DNA of 64,000 nucleotides from Cercis canadensis (taxonomy: Eukaryota; Streptophyta; Magnoliopsida; Fabales; Fabaceae): contig QAOA01006379.1 of the NCBI GenBank assembly GCA_003255065.1, positions 199,252-263,251 on the forward strand, written 5' to 3'. Under the pieces are notes generated by a model, which ran no database searches, had not been told where the DNA came from, and saw only the letters and a list, made by a program, of their open reading frames with translations. A program made the translations under genes and the position numbers. How positions within the stretch are numbered: position 1 is the first letter of the stretch; each line of letters starts with the position of its first letter. This document shows, piece after piece, positions 1 through 12,383 of this stretch.

Positions 1-1129
1 AAGATGCATCAACAACCACTGCAAAAACTCACACCCAATAAAAGTCTATCATTAATCCACCAAACCATTGTTGGCCAGGTTTATTTAAAGACCTTAAAGT
101 CTATTTGTAGATTCCCCTGCCCCTTATGGTTGTGTTTTGCATCACTTTTTCCCATTCTCTCTATTTATCTCTAGAACCTGATAGAATTATTTCTACGCTT
201 TTTGTCCTGCATCACACGCACAACTGGCTGCAGTGAATGAAGCTACAACCATGCCAGGCCAAGCTAGGAAGATTGTAAGCCTCTCCACTTTTATCTATTG
301 ATGAATTCTACTCGCATCAAATTGCAATTTATTAAGGAATTCCAAACATAAGCTATTCCATAGGTCTAACTCATAATTAAATATACTTTAACTGGGTTCA
401 AGTTTCTATCTCTCTCCCTTTTTCCTTTTCACAATTGCAAAAAAAGGTAAGCTCCAGATCTACTCATTACATATTCCCATGTCAACCTCCAAAACAATCT
501 TTTCTGGGTGTTTAGCACACATCATGATGTTAGGTCATTGACCTTACATCTTGTAACACTTTCAGGTTGAGCTGTTAGAACGTTTATCTTCAATTAGATA
601 GAATGTTAATTCCCTTCAATGTTTCATATATTTGTTCAGACTTGAGTAATATAACTTGCTGTTAAACACGCACCATTCATAAATCAATTGGAAACTTCAG
701 AATTAATTTGTTCTATTACATACCTACAAGTAACAAATGAATCATTTCCAATGTTTTTCATTATCTTACTACATCCAAGTTCTTATTTGCAAATTAGATG
801 ATGGAACAAAAAATTTTCCCGTTGCGCAATATCTGTCACACACTCCTTACCTTCTAAGAGATTCTTGTGTACTCCCAAAGTACGTACTCTACAAACACAT
901 AAAAAGTTGACCTCATGTGTGGGTCCCATAGGTGGGGCCCATTTTTTGTGTCAGTAGAGTATGTACTTTGGGAGTACACAAGAACTTTCCCTACTTTCCA
1001 GCATCCTGTTTCTTTTGATTACTCCACTTGGACTTTCCACCTCCTTGTGGCCCTGTATGATATCACCTACCTTTTCTCTTAAGCCCCCAACATCAATAAT
1101 CCTTCTCCCCATCAATTAGTCACCAAATA
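1..1129. repeat. Segmental duplicate of a UTP20 intron segment (copy 1)
   Basis: This stretch aligns base for base, with scattered substitutions and small indels, to 35089-36216 in the same orientation. The right edge is sharp: after the shared CACCAAATA the two copies diverge at once. The left edge lies at or beyond the window start. In the other copy the segment sits in intron 28 of the UTP20 gene, so this copy is a displaced fragment of that locus lying just downstream of the receptor kinase gene. It has no open reading frame of its own that I can support. Confidence 0.9.
862..984. mobile_element. Foldback MITE-like element (about 123 bp)
   Basis: The first and last roughly 31 bases are near-perfect inverted repeats, beginning TTCTTGTGTACTCCCAAAGT and ending with its reverse complement. 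Between them is a short spacer containing GGGTCCCATAGGTGGGGCCC. A clear target duplication is not visible. The same element is present at 35948-36070 inside the paralogous segment, so it was there before the segment was duplicated. The family is not identified. Confidence 0.65.
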
Positions 1130-1325
1130 CTTTGACTCTTTCTTACATCAGTTGATCTCAAATTATATAGTGAAGATATGATATTGTGGTAGTTTAAAAA
1201 TACGGCTGGTGCATATGACTAATAAAAATAAATGATTTGTGACTTAAAAGAATTTTCATTAGTTACTTAGAAAACTTTCAAGCATGGAAAGAAAAATACT
1301 TACCACAAAAAACTTGTAGACAAAC
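1130..1325. other. 3' flank of the receptor kinase gene
   Basis: Short AT-rich interval between the end of the duplicated segment and the stop codon of the receptor kinase. It probably holds the 3' UTR and polyadenylation region of that gene. No separate feature is visible. Confidence 0.5.
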
Positions 1326-4300
1326 TCAAACAGATGCTTTGGGATGTATAGGTTCATTCAAAAACTTGATTTTGATCTTCTTGAGTTCAGCTAAGACATC
1401 TTTCATATTTCCCCTTTCATTTGGAGAATCTGCTGAACAATCCAATGCTAACCTCATGATGGATAAAAAGCAGTCCTTCTTAACAGCTAATTCTCCTCTG
1501 TCTTCTTTCAAAAGTTGGACACCAATAATATCAATTATTGCATCAGGATACGAATCTTTCACCCAATGTTTGATGCTAAATTCTGCATGGAACATTTCAT
1601 CTGTGGGCTTCTTTCCAGTGAACGTTTCCATAAGCAAAATACCGTAGCTATATACATCACCTTGCCTAGAAATAATTCCTTGCAATCCATACTCTGCATG
1701 TAAGGGAAAATAAATCCATAAGATATTTGATATTATCATATGAACTTAGAAAATGTTTCGGTATATTAGAAATATTTTTCAACACAATTTATTTGTAAGA
1801 AACAAAAAAGCTTGTTGAAAATGATTTAGATACATCACCTGGAGCCATATACCCCATTGTAGCGAGTGTCATAGTGTGTGTCAAGGAATCTCCACCCAAG
1901 AGTGTTGCAATGCCAAAATCAGTCACATGTGCAACCATATCTTGATCTAGCAATATGTTACTGGGTTTTAAATCACAATGCACAATTGGTATAGAACAAT
2001 CATGATGTAGATATTCCAATGCTGTCGCAACATCGATCATTATGTTCAACCTTTCAATTATACTCAACAGGCGATTGTTAGAGTATAACCACCTCTCTAA
2101 ACTCCCATTAGCCATATAACTCAAAACCAATGCCTTAAAGTCAATATCATTACTGCAACTGCTAATGATTTTGACAAGATTTCGATGGCGGACATTTCGC
2201 AGTACTTCACATTCAGAATCAAAGCTTCTAATTCCTCCTTCAAGCTCCAATTTGAAAACTTTTACTGCAACATTCATCCCGTCGGCGAGTATTCCTTTAT
2301 ATACTTTTCCAAAGCTCCCTGCACCAAGTAAATTGACATCATTGAACTGATTTGTAGCTTGCTGAAGTTCGTGGTATGAAATTCTTCTCCATGTTGTCAC
2401 TGTCGAGTCTTCCTCTGGATTGGATGGCTTACTGTGCTTTTGCCATTTGAGCACATATAAGAATATCAGTATAAGCATTGTGGCAACCCCAACTGGCAGA
2501 ACAAATTTCAACAAAATTGCAGTAGCTTTTGGGAATTTGCTAGATGTAGTAGTTTTGCATTTTGGGACTTGCAAGTGTAGAGCACCACAAAGTCCTTCAT
2601 TCCCCATGAATGATTGAGAAGACAAGTTTCTAAAAGGACCACCACTAGGAATCTCTCCTTCTAATTTATTGAAAGAGACATTGAAAAGCTTCAAATGCAC
2701 AAGTCCCTCCAAAGACTTGGGTATAACACCAGATAAATTGTTTTCTGATAAATAAAGTTCTTCCAAACTCACCAAACTACCAAAAGATTCAGGGATAAGT
2801 CCTTCAAATTTATTTTGTTGCAAGTCGAGATGACTTAAATCTTGAAGTCCTCCAATGCTGCTTGGAATGTTTCCTGATAACTGATTATCTGATAAATTAA
2901 GCTCTATCAAAACTCTTAGATTTCCAATTTCTAGTGGGAGAGGTCCTATTAGCTCATTTGAGGACAAGCTTAATTTTAATAAATATGTGAGGCTCAGCAA
3001 ATCATAAGGTATTGTCAAGTTCAATTTATTACCAGCAAGTGAAAACTCCCTCAACCATGTAAGGTTACCCAAGCAAGTAGGTATGGGTCCAGAAAATTTG
3101 TTACTACCCAATCCTAAGGTCCACACCCTCTTGAGTTGACATATTACAGGTGGAAGTAGTCCTTCTAACAGGTTCCCATCAAGAGAGAAACCTTGCAGCC
3201 CTTGTAACCTCCCTATTCCAGTTGGAATGGTTCCAGTGAGTTGATTATAACCAAGGTGAAGGTATATTAAGCCACTTAAGTTGCCAATATTTGCTGGAAT
3301 GCTACCCCTCATTCCACAAAGCGCAATTCCCAAGTGCTCGAGAGAAGTGGAGAGATTGCCAATGGACATTGGAAGGATGGAGTTCAAAGGATTATCAGAG
3401 AAGGATACTGCTTTTAGATAGTTACTACTAGATAAAGAATTTATGATGCTCAACTCTGGATTGAAAGGATCTGAAATCAAATTATTACCTCCAAGGTTAA
3501 GCCTTTTGAGCTTCTTTAAACTACTAAATATGTCTGGAATGTAGTGAGAAAATGAGTTGTTTGACAAATCTAGCCCAGTGAGGAAAGAAGCGTTGGACAA
3601 AGAGCTGGGAATTTTCCCACTAAGATAATTACCCGCTAGTGCTAACACGTTAAGATTTGGAGCCGTAGAGCCCAAGGTTGATGGTAGACTGCCTGAGAGT
3701 TGATTTGTGGGTAGGTGAATTTCTAATATTGTAGAAATATTAAAGATTTCTGGTGGAATTTGACCACTTAGGTTGGCATCTTGGAGAGCCAAGAACTTTA
3801 GATTACGTAGATTCTCAATCTCCTTTGGTATTGTACCTATCATGCATAAAAGAAATAATTTCATCACATTTATAAAATTTGAAAGCCTATTGCACATCAA
3901 TAATAAATCCAAGACCAAGAAATCCACATTTTTAGACATTTCATGTTTCTGTCAAAAGACTTTCCACATTTCAAACATATAAGTTACACTATAAAAAATG
4001 TAAACTTTTGATTCTATACTAGGTTACTAGATATCCTTGTACTTAAAATATCGGAGTTAACATGGTTATTTGTAAACTAAAGGGGTGAATCATACCTTGC
4101 AAACTGTTGTGGCTAAGGTACAACAAATTAAGCATTGTCAAGTTACCGATCTCTCTAGGTATGTTTCCCTTGAATCTATTGTAAGGTAATGACAGTACTT
4201 GCAGCTGCTTACAATTAAACAGGCTAACTGGAATTTCTCCAAAGAAGTTGTTTCGTTCTAAGTTAAACAATTCCAACTCAGGAAGGTGATTGAAGAGATT

Positions 4301-5032
4301 TTTTGGGACTTCACCAGAAAGGTTATTGTTGCCGAGATTAATAACCCGAAGTGACGATATGTTTGAAACAGAGCTTGGGATGGAGCCTGAGATTTGGTTA
4401 TTATAAACGCTTACAAATTGTAATGCAGGGGCGTTGAAGAAATTGGATGGTAGGAAACCCCAAAGTTTGTTACGACCAAGATCAAGTATTTGCAGTGAAG
4501 TTATGTTGAATATGGAGGGTGTGATCTTACCCGTGAAACTATTATAGCGTAACCCCAACTCTTCAAGTTTCGGTAAGAATACAAACCATGATGGGATCTC
4601 CCCACTAAAGTTATTGAAGCGTAAGCGAATGAGTTTCACTCTACGTAACCGAGCCATTTCACTAGGAAGGGAACCATGAAAGGTATTGTTGGAAAGATCT
4701 AACTTAGCAAGGAAGGATAGGTTTCCAAGATGAGGAGGGATAGTGCCCACAAGGCCCATGTAAGAGAGATTGAGGGCAGTAACTCTAAGCCGGGAAGATG
4801 CACAAGTGATGCCAAACCAATAGCAAACAGGGGTTTTAACAGACCAGTTTTTGGCAAGGAAATTATTGGGGGCATAAGTGATATGATCTTTGAAGGCCAG
4901 AAGAGAAGACTGGTCGGTGTTTATATTGAGGACTTCAACCGCAGCAATACTAGTCCGAGCCATAAAACAGTACAGCAGAACCAACACAGTTGAAACAAAG
5001 AGGAAGTGAACTCCATTGAGTTGGGAGTTCAT
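1326..5032 (-). CDS. LRR receptor-like serine/threonine kinase, subfamily XII type (At3g47570/EFR-like)
   Basis: Three exons join in frame: 5032-4096, 3836-1839 and 1693-1326. They total 3303 bp, or 1100 aa plus stop, and each junction has GT and AG. The product starts with a signal peptide (residues 1-30). An N-terminal LRR cap follows (CYWFGITC near residue 75), then about 20 leucine-rich repeats to about residue 720, one membrane helix near 751-775, and a cytoplasmic kinase. Kinase motifs are the glycine loop GAGSFG, VAVK, HCDLKPSN, DFG and APE; the APE motif is split by the last intron. HCD in place of HRD makes it a non-RD kinase, as in FLS2, EFR and Xa21. In this family the ectodomain binds a ligand, often a microbial peptide, and signals at the plasma membrane; the ligand here cannot be read from sequence. 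Length, intron positions and intact motifs all fit a functional gene. Confidence 0.93.
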
Positions 5033-6930
5033 GATGACCTTTTAGTGAAAGATACACAACTAAGAAAGTTTGAGGGAACTTAATTGTGTCTCAAATTATG
5101 AGATACCATACTACTCAAGACTGACTTGACTATGAATAGGCGGAGCCAAAGGTGATACTTTCTGCGTCTCTTCTTCTCGCTCTCGCTCATTGAAACTGCA
5201 TTCAATTATAGTGATTGAAAGTAGATAAGTAGCCAAATATGTGCTCTGTTATTGTAGTTGAGTAAAGAATAAGCTATAATGTGACTGGTGGTTGTTGACA
5301 AGCCCGTTACCTTCTTAGCAACTTGGTATGATGCTTTACAAGTGGGCATTCATGGGTTAGCTGCCCTTCCTAGTGTCGTTGTCATGATTCTTCAATTTCA
5401 TTTCATCAATTAAAATTTAAATTATGTTAATTATACCTATATAATATAATATTAACCAAAATAAATATTTATATAAAAGGAAAATACCTGGTCTCAACAC
5501 ATAGAAAGTGTCACAAAGTATATTTGAATCCAATTCTCTCTTAATTATTTTGTCTTATTTTTAAATTCTAAAAGTTATTAATAAATTGAATCTTTTTAGA
5601 AGTGTTATTGTTGATTCAATATGTTTTTCCCATATCTAATTTTGAATTTTCAAATTACCTTTCAAATTTTATTTTTGCAATCAAAGAATTCAATTCTACT
5701 CAGATTTTTAAGCGCACAAGGGAAAAAAATAGTTATAAAGAGAATTAAATAGATGTGCCATATCAAGTAAATTATTAATATTGTCTGTCATCATTGTTCA
5801 CATTTCATAGTAAAAAAGAAGGCCCACAAAAGAAAAGGAGAAAAACTAGAAAGCTGCTCGTTAGCACTATATTGAAAATAGTTCCAGCTTTTTAAGTGCG
5901 CAAGAAAAAAAAAAAAGACTTATAAAGAGAATGAAATACAAGTGCAAAATGAAATTTTAACAAATTTAGGAAAATATGAATAATTTATTCTACCGAAACA
6001 TTAAAACTCTACTGACTTGAAATGTGATATTTAATTTGCAATCAATTAAAAAGAAAAGAAATACATTACACTTAAAATGTGCTATTGCTAGCATAGTTAG
6101 CACTATACAATATGAGAATTAAACGTTGAAATATACTTATGAGTATAATGTAATTTTTTATTAAAGAAACGGTCAAACATACAATCTATAATACAGATCT
6201 AATAAATATATGGGAAAATTTATTAAAATAATGCAAGTAAAATAAATAAATACAAAAAAAAGTTATTGTTAAAACAATTTACCAAAATGTATCACTTTTG
6301 AATATTTTATTCAGGACCACCGAGAAGAAAAAGAAATGCTGAAATATTTTCGCATTTTATGTAAAGAAACACAAATATTTCAGCGTTTTATGTAAAGAAA
6401 TGCTAGAAAACATTTTAGTATTTTTTTCAAGTAATTTCAATGAATTCTTTGACTTTGATACACTACGGGAGTTTTATTCAAAATTACATACATATGAGTA
6501 TGTAATATTAGTATTATACATATTTTAACTAATTAAGCTTGCCTAATTTAATTTTATATCTTTTTATTTTTTACATTAAATACTATTATTTTATCTGTGC
6601 ATCATGCAGGGATAGAGACTAGTTATATATAAAATAGGCTGACATTATCATCAGATGGGATAGGATAGAACTATCTTATCTAGAAACAAACCATCTAACT
6701 TTTTCATTTCAATAACCCTTAAATTTAGGCAAACACCAATTTTTGAATAGAGTCAAACTAACTAAATTTAGGCAGAGTTGTCCCTGCTCCATGTTCCGAT
6801 ATCATGCATCCATAAATATAATCTTGTTTGGAAGAGTACTCTAAAAATCTCTATTTTTATTAAAGTGAAGCCGCAAACACAATATACTCTCTTTGCAAAG
6901 TGAGCCCTACTTCCATCTCGTCTATCCCTG
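5033..6930. other. Upstream intergenic region of the receptor kinase gene
   Basis: AT-rich non-coding DNA. The first few hundred bases must contain the promoter and 5' UTR of the minus-strand receptor kinase, but I see no convincing TATA box. Small degenerate direct repeats occur near 5700-5760 and 5880-5940 (a purine-rich run followed by a TATAAAGAGAAT motif) and near 6330-6410. No coding potential is evident. Confidence 0.5.
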
Positions 6931-7241
6931 TCAATTTTCTAATCATGTGGCAGTTGAACAACTCTTTTAATATTAAGTTTCAACTATTGGTTCAGGCCCT
7001 ACCACTCTGGACCCTCCTCACTGTCATATTAATTAACTCTTGACTGAAATTTGTCTCCAATGCACCCTTTTTCCATCAAGTTTTCATTCAACTTTCTAGT
7101 TGTGTGGTAGTTGAACTACTCTTTTAATATTAAGTTTCAACTATTGGTCAGGCTCTGCCGCTTTGGACCCTCCTCACTGTCATATTAATTAACTCTTGAC
7201 TGAAATTTGTCTCCCATGCACCCTCTTTCCATCAAGTTTCC
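6931..7241. repeat. Two-copy tandem repeat, unit about 155 bp
   Basis: Units 6931-7088 and about 7089-7241 share most of their bases, including CTTTTAATATTAAGTTTCAA and GGACCCTCCTCACTGTCATA. The short open frame starting near 7207 lies partly in this repeat and looks like chance. Confidence 0.8.
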
Positions 7242-7905
7242 CGTTGAGTCCAATTACATGTACTTGTACAATTTAATCTCATCCACATGGTGTGCTATGC
7301 TCTTCCCCAAGAGTCTAGCTCATCCTGGTTTGGCTCTTCTTGTTTTATTTGATTTCTATTCTTTTTCTATAGTGATAACAATGACTCGACTTGCTATCTT
7401 TTCCTCTAATATTATTGTCATTGGGGCACGAAAGAGATGATTCAAATGAAAATGTCTAAATAGAATTTCAATTTTTCTGTTCGTAACCTAAATCAATTAT
7501 TCACGTACAAAATAATTAAATACCATCAACATGTATGCACCTGCGTCTCATTAAACTAGAGAAGTAGATTAATCAATGTATAGGCAAGTTAGATTAAAAA
7601 CTACTAACAGTAATAATTAAAAAAGAAAAGAAAATAAGTAAATAAAACATGATCAATAAGTCCACTTTTCAATTTAAAATTAATTCAAAAACATGCACGT
7701 AGGACTAGCACTTCATACTTCAAAGTCACAAATTAAGGAGCCTAAATGTCAAAGTTAACAGTTTTGTGAAAAACCCTTGAAATTAGTAAGACTCTTTTTT
7801 TCCCCCTATCCCTATATCAATAAGTCTAATTCATATTTGTATTATGATTTTAGCAATTAGACATTAAATAGATAATAATATAGCGTGGGAGGTCCAATGA
7901 TGGGA
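7242..7905. other. AT-rich intergenic DNA
   Basis: No gene, RNA or element recognised. Low-complexity A/T stretches dominate. Confidence 0.5.
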
Positions 7906-8744
7906 AGGTTGTGGTTGCTGAGCTCTGCATGTATGGTTTTGGGAGCTGGAACTTGGTATGGAATAATGTTATTTGAAGATTAGTAAAATTCACAGAAGTT
8001 CATATTATTATGATTGACACAAGTTAAATTTAATTCACTTTCTTAATCTTTTACTCTACAATTCATAGATCACCAACTAATCAAATTTGACAAATATGAA
8101 CTAGTGTGAGTGTTGGTAGTGAATAGTAAGTATTTCTTTCTAGTAACTCAACAAATTTAACAAATATGAACCAATGTGAGTGTTAGTAGTTAACAATAAA
8201 TATTTTTTAGATAGAGTTAAAATGTTTAGCTGAATAGATATGAGAGAATGAGATTTAAATTTAAGATCTTAATCTTTTTAAAAGATTTATAAATTAATTG
8301 TATTATGTGTGCTTATGAATATACNAGGTTGTGGTTGCTGAGCTCTGCATGTATGGTTTTGGGAGCTGGAACTTGGTATGGAATAATGTTATTTGAAGAT
8401 TAGTAAAATTCACAGAAGTTCATATTATTATGATTGACACAAGTTAAATTTAATTCACTTTCTTAATCTTTTACTCTACAATTCATAGATCACCAACTAA
8501 TCAAATTTGACAAATATGAACTAGTGTGAGTGTTGGTAGTGAATAGTAAGTATTTCTTTCTAGTAACTCAACAAATTTAACAAATATGAACCAATGTGAG
8601 TGTTAGTAGTTAACAATAAATATTTTTTAGATAGAGTTAAAATGTGTAGCTGAATAGATATGAGAGAATGAGATTTAAATTTAAGATCTTAATCTTTTTA
8701 AAAAAATTATAAATTAATTGTATTATGTGTGCTTATGAATATAC
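7906..8744. repeat. 419-bp segment present twice around a single N (probable unmerged overlap)
   Basis: Bases 7906-8324 and 8326-8744 are the same 419-bp sequence with only a few substitutions, in direct orientation, separated by one N at 8325. The repeat runs exactly up to the N on the left and starts exactly after it on the right. That is what results when two overlapping contig ends or two alleles are placed side by side instead of being merged. It may therefore not be a true tandem duplication. Confidence 0.85.
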
Positions 8745-9306
8745 CGTGACATTTTCTTATTTTGAAAGAGAAAATATTATAAAGCATAAAAAAAATGCAT
8801 GAACTTAGTTGCCCCCATACAATCATCAAAAGCTGCAGTAAGAAAGGTAGCTATGCCATAAATATTCATTAGGTACATCCATGACTAATTTTGCAAAAAA
8901 TATCAACATTGGCTTTTTCTAAAGTAAGTTTTTTCTTTTACAGTCATATGCACTATATATATGAACTGTTTGATATTTACTACAATAAATATTTCTCTTC
9001 TCTCTCGTTTATCTTATCTCTCTTGCTTTGAAAGGCAAAGTNGCTTTGAAATGTCAAGTATATAATACTAATAACACAAAATAGTACTAGTACAAAGACC
9101 AATAAATAACTAAGATTAAGTCACGTGTATAGTTCAGATGTCATGACTGAATATTATCTATAAATAATTAATTATATTTTGACCCAAAATTTTTTATGTA
9201 TTTACTTGTTCTCTCACTAACTAAAAATACAAATTTTTCTCTTTTCCTCCATCATTCCCACGCCCCCATCTCCTTCTTCTCTGCCCCCATTTTCTCGGTT
9301 CAACCC
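8745..9306. other. Intergenic DNA with a single-N join
   Basis: AT-rich sequence without recognisable genes. A single N at 9042 is flanked by similar 17-mers (GCTTTGAAAGGCAAAGT before, GCTTTGAAATGTCAAGT after), matching the other single-N joins in the window. Confidence 0.5.
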
Positions 9307-9402
9307 ATCAGAGTCCGGCAAGCCCTGAGTTCAATTTTGAAGCTTGAGGGTCTTGCTAGGCTCTATCGTGGAATCGGGGCAATGGGTCTTGGAGCGGGTC
9401 CT
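9307..9402 (+). pseudogene. Mitoferrin-like mitochondrial carrier exon fragment
   Basis: One frame encodes about 32 residues closely resembling the stretch of plant mitoferrin (iron carrier of the mitochondrial inner membrane) around the motifs QALSSILKLEG, LYRGI and AMGLGAGP. Homology stops after the GAGP motif; the following residues do not continue a carrier. No other carrier exon, and no paired carrier signature motif, is visible nearby. This is best read as a captured or relic exon piece and not a gene. The identification rests on recalled family sequence, not on a search. Confidence 0.55.
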
Positions 9403-9900
9403 AGTTCCCTCATTGGAAGCGCCTCCAGGAGTTTCCAGAACGAGGGTTTGCTCGGTGGCTCTGCTGATACCGGCAGCAGCAACAGCGATGCCGAGTTCAG
9501 ATTCAATTTCTCGCAGAGCTCAGCAGTTTCCCCGCCAAGCGCATAGTCTTTGATATCAATCTGCAAGCTCAAGTACTTTAAAAATTTTCCCCTTTTTTGA
9601 ACCTTGCTTTTGAATTTTTCCCATGAATCCTAATGTAGAATGTGGTTGTTCTGGCAGATGTATGTTTTCTAGTCAAAAGGGAAAATGGGTTCGTGCCAAA
9701 AGCTGCAGCCTTGGAATCTAATGTGAAATCCTCTCCAGTTGCAGCAGAAAACACCAACAATCCAATCATCGTTATTGACAACTACGGGTTTGGCCACCGC
9801 GCATCAAGGCTGCCGAGTTTGATCGCTTGCCTAGGTTGCTCTATGCTGCCATGATCGCCAGGAAGAATGATATGGAGAAGGAGATAATGTGCTGTATTCA
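9403..9900. other. GC-richer, exon-like relic of unknown origin
   Basis: Base composition is clearly richer in G and C than the surroundings. Stop-free stretches occur on both strands: minus 9363-9572, and plus 9642-9854 with a run reading NNPIIVIDNYG. This looks like decayed coding DNA next to the mitoferrin-like fragment, but I do not recognise a family and cannot assemble an intact frame. Confidence 0.35.
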
Positions 9901-10610
9901 ATTTCAATTTTAAAATTGTTTGGGAGATTGATGTTGTTGAATTCGTGGAACTGAGATAGTTTGGGTCAAACTATAATTTAACAAAAATATTAAAGTATTA
10001 TGTTATTATTAGAAAGATCAGGTTCTTAAGTTATCCATCAAACTATCACAGCTATTTATTAAGTCAAGTGGATGATTGAATGGTCATTTAGTAGCTTTTA
10101 CACCGGTACCCATTTTGTACTATTGATATTGTAGACTTAGGCAGCTTTGAAAATGACAATCTTTTACTTAATACTTGAGCAATGAATAAGCTATGATATA
10201 TGTAGATATACTTGGTAAGGCGGTCACCTCAATTTAGTATGATGCTTTACAAGGGGCCGTCAGATTTAGAGTTTCCCTACAGTGCGCCAACTGCTCTCAT
10301 TAATGACAACTTGGATTTAGAGTTTCACCAATAATGTTCTTCCACCCTCTAAGCCAACTGCTCTCGTTCTTCATCAATGGTACATGGTTGAATATTCCAT
10401 CTCAACTAACACTTTTCAAGATGAAAGAAGGGTGCAACTTGTCATTTTTAGAAATTTTAATCCAGTTTTGCAATTCACAATAAAACCTAATTCCCTGAAT
10501 GAACAAAATTCTTGCTAAGTAGATAAAGATTTAATCAGTCTATTATCTTTATTCAATCATGTTTCCATGGTAGTCTATTCACTAATCAATTTATATGCGT
10601 AATAGAAAAT
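9901..10610. other. Intergenic DNA
   Basis: AT-rich, without recognisable genes, RNAs or elements. Confidence 0.5.
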
Positions 10611-11990
10611 CTTCTCATATATGTTGTTTACTTTGTCATATTGAAAAAAGTACAATGTCAAAATATAAAATAAATAAATAACTGGAGAGAAATACAGTTC
10701 GATCACATTTTCAATTAATAATGTGCCAATTCTATTGTTCCATTGAATGTATATAGAATCACTTGTTCTAACAATGTCAACAAGACAACTCCCATCTAAT
10801 TATCAGATTAGAGGTTTAAAAAGAACTGGAATCCGAAGGCAAGGAAAATCAATGAGGATGTTATGGAGAGGGTTAGTATGCCAAAAGATCCTAGAACAGA
10901 GACAGCAATGGGTAAAGGGAAATAGAAACAACCAAGAACCACAACAAAAACCAAAATCTTGTGTCACACTCTGCTTGGATTTTCCTTGCCTGAAGCCTGT
11001 ACAATACATAGCTTAAATATGTACTCAACAATCTTCCACAAGTCCGACTCATCAATAATCCTTCTTAGGGCTCCCTGACTGAATGATGCATAAAGTACAA
11101 GCAGAGCAGGCTGATCCATAAGCAACGGCAATAACTGCAATTGGAGTTGACAAGCAACTGCGTACCACATGTCATGAAAGTAATTCTCAATCTATAAAAG
11201 CAAGAAATTCCAAATGTTGTCATCCAATAATGTCTTTCCTCCCCCTGGGAGATTTAAACCAATTTCAGTCACGCACTCTCCAACCTCCAAACCCACAATT
11301 GAATATCATAAAACATAGTAGGTCATCCAGAAAACGGCAACATATTACTCTCGGATACTCAGGTAACACAGCATCCTTATACCAAAAACATTTCATAGGA
11401 GCACTCATTAGATGACATTTCCATAAATTCTTACGCATCAAACTCCCACATTCTCATTTGCAGCAGGCAAAATCAAGGGACTACACCCTAGAGTATCTCA
11501 ATTCAATATTTTCAGCTACTGTGTTGAATCAAAATATTGCCAGAAGAGCATTCTCAATGCCTTGCTAAGGCTCCACATAGAAGGACCTTTCTTCTCACAC
11601 CACTGCTTTCAATTAATGCATCCATCTCCCTATTTTCATTGTCACAATCTTTCTCTTCTTGTTGGCACGATGCTTGGCAGCAACCCTCAACTTCCGCTTA
11701 GCATTTCGCATTGGATTCATAACAGCCGTAAGCTTTTATTCTTGTTTCCTCTTATCTCTTTTTCCCTTAAGCCTCTTTCTGATAAGGTTGTAAGCTTGCA
11801 CAAAGTTCTGAATACCCAAAATATTTTGTATTTTTCCACAGGTGTCTTCTGCCAACTGTTTGAGCTTATCTGGTAGAGAAAGAGAACCATTCTTATTAAC
11901 TTGTCAGATAGCACTAGAAAAGGGGGAAGGGAACAGAAAATTCGAAGAGAACTACAAAATATACAATGTATCAGAACGTCAAGCATTTAT
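10611..11990. repeat. Duplicate of the UTP20 3' region (paralogous block A)
   Basis: This block matches 26998-27050 followed by 32231-33559, in the same orientation. The partner is split by the copia element at 27051-32230, whereas here the sequence runs on without interruption through ACAATGTCAAAATATAAAAT. The block therefore represents the empty site. It carries the last-exon region of UTP20 and part of the preceding intron, then ends abruptly near 11990. Open frames called in it are antisense shadows or chance. Confidence 0.9.
11613..11869 (-). pseudogene. Truncated copy of UTP20 exon 31 with a nonsense codon
   Basis: The same 257-bp interval that forms the last exon of the intact gene (33437-33181) is present here, including the acceptor-side CCAG and the terminal codons. 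The copy has several substitutions; one changes a GAA codon to TAA (bases 11737-11739). No other UTP20 exon lies next to it, because the duplicated block stops in the preceding intron. It cannot encode UTP20 and is a fragment pseudogene. Confidence 0.88.
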
Positions 11991-12059
11991 AACATAGTTG
12001 CTTTCTCTTATTACTCTATTACTATAACAATGTATCAAAACTAAAAAATATACAATGCT

Positions 12060-12383
12060 TTTGTTGGTGTCCACATATTTATATTATTCTATTATTTATC
12101 TTCTTTCTATTGGGCCATACTAATGGTCTACCATTTAAAAAAGTCATATTTCTATGAAGTGTCACTCTCAATCAAAACGTTGCTTTCTTTTTTAGCGTAC
12201 GCATCTTGGCACTTATTTACACGTTATAGGTAGGACGAAAATGTTTTGTACCCTTGTGACAGCTAACTTGATTTAACTTAAGAATCACTTGGTAATTTTT
12301 CTTTTTTTCTTTCAAAAAATAAAAAATAAAAAATAAAAAAAAGGAACCTGTGATATGAGAAATAGGATAAATTATTTTGAAGT
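12060..12383. repeat. Dispersed approx. 300-bp repeat, copy a
   Basis: First of five related copies. Shared landmarks are GTCCACATATTATTCTATTA, GGCCATACTAATGGTCTACC, CAATCAAAACGTTG, an A/T homopolymer tract, and GGAACCTGTGATATGAGAAA. Other copies lie at about 14357-14720, 14925-15290, 16860-17228 and 21549-21768 (shorter). Two of them are internal to the tandem unit described at 14777-18675. No terminal repeats or coding potential are visible. Confidence 0.75.

Noticed and set aside
10747..11016. Plus-strand frame in block A as a gene
   Set aside because: It is non-coding flank of UTP20; the paralogous copy at 32.3-32.6 kb differs by indels and substitutions that break the frame.
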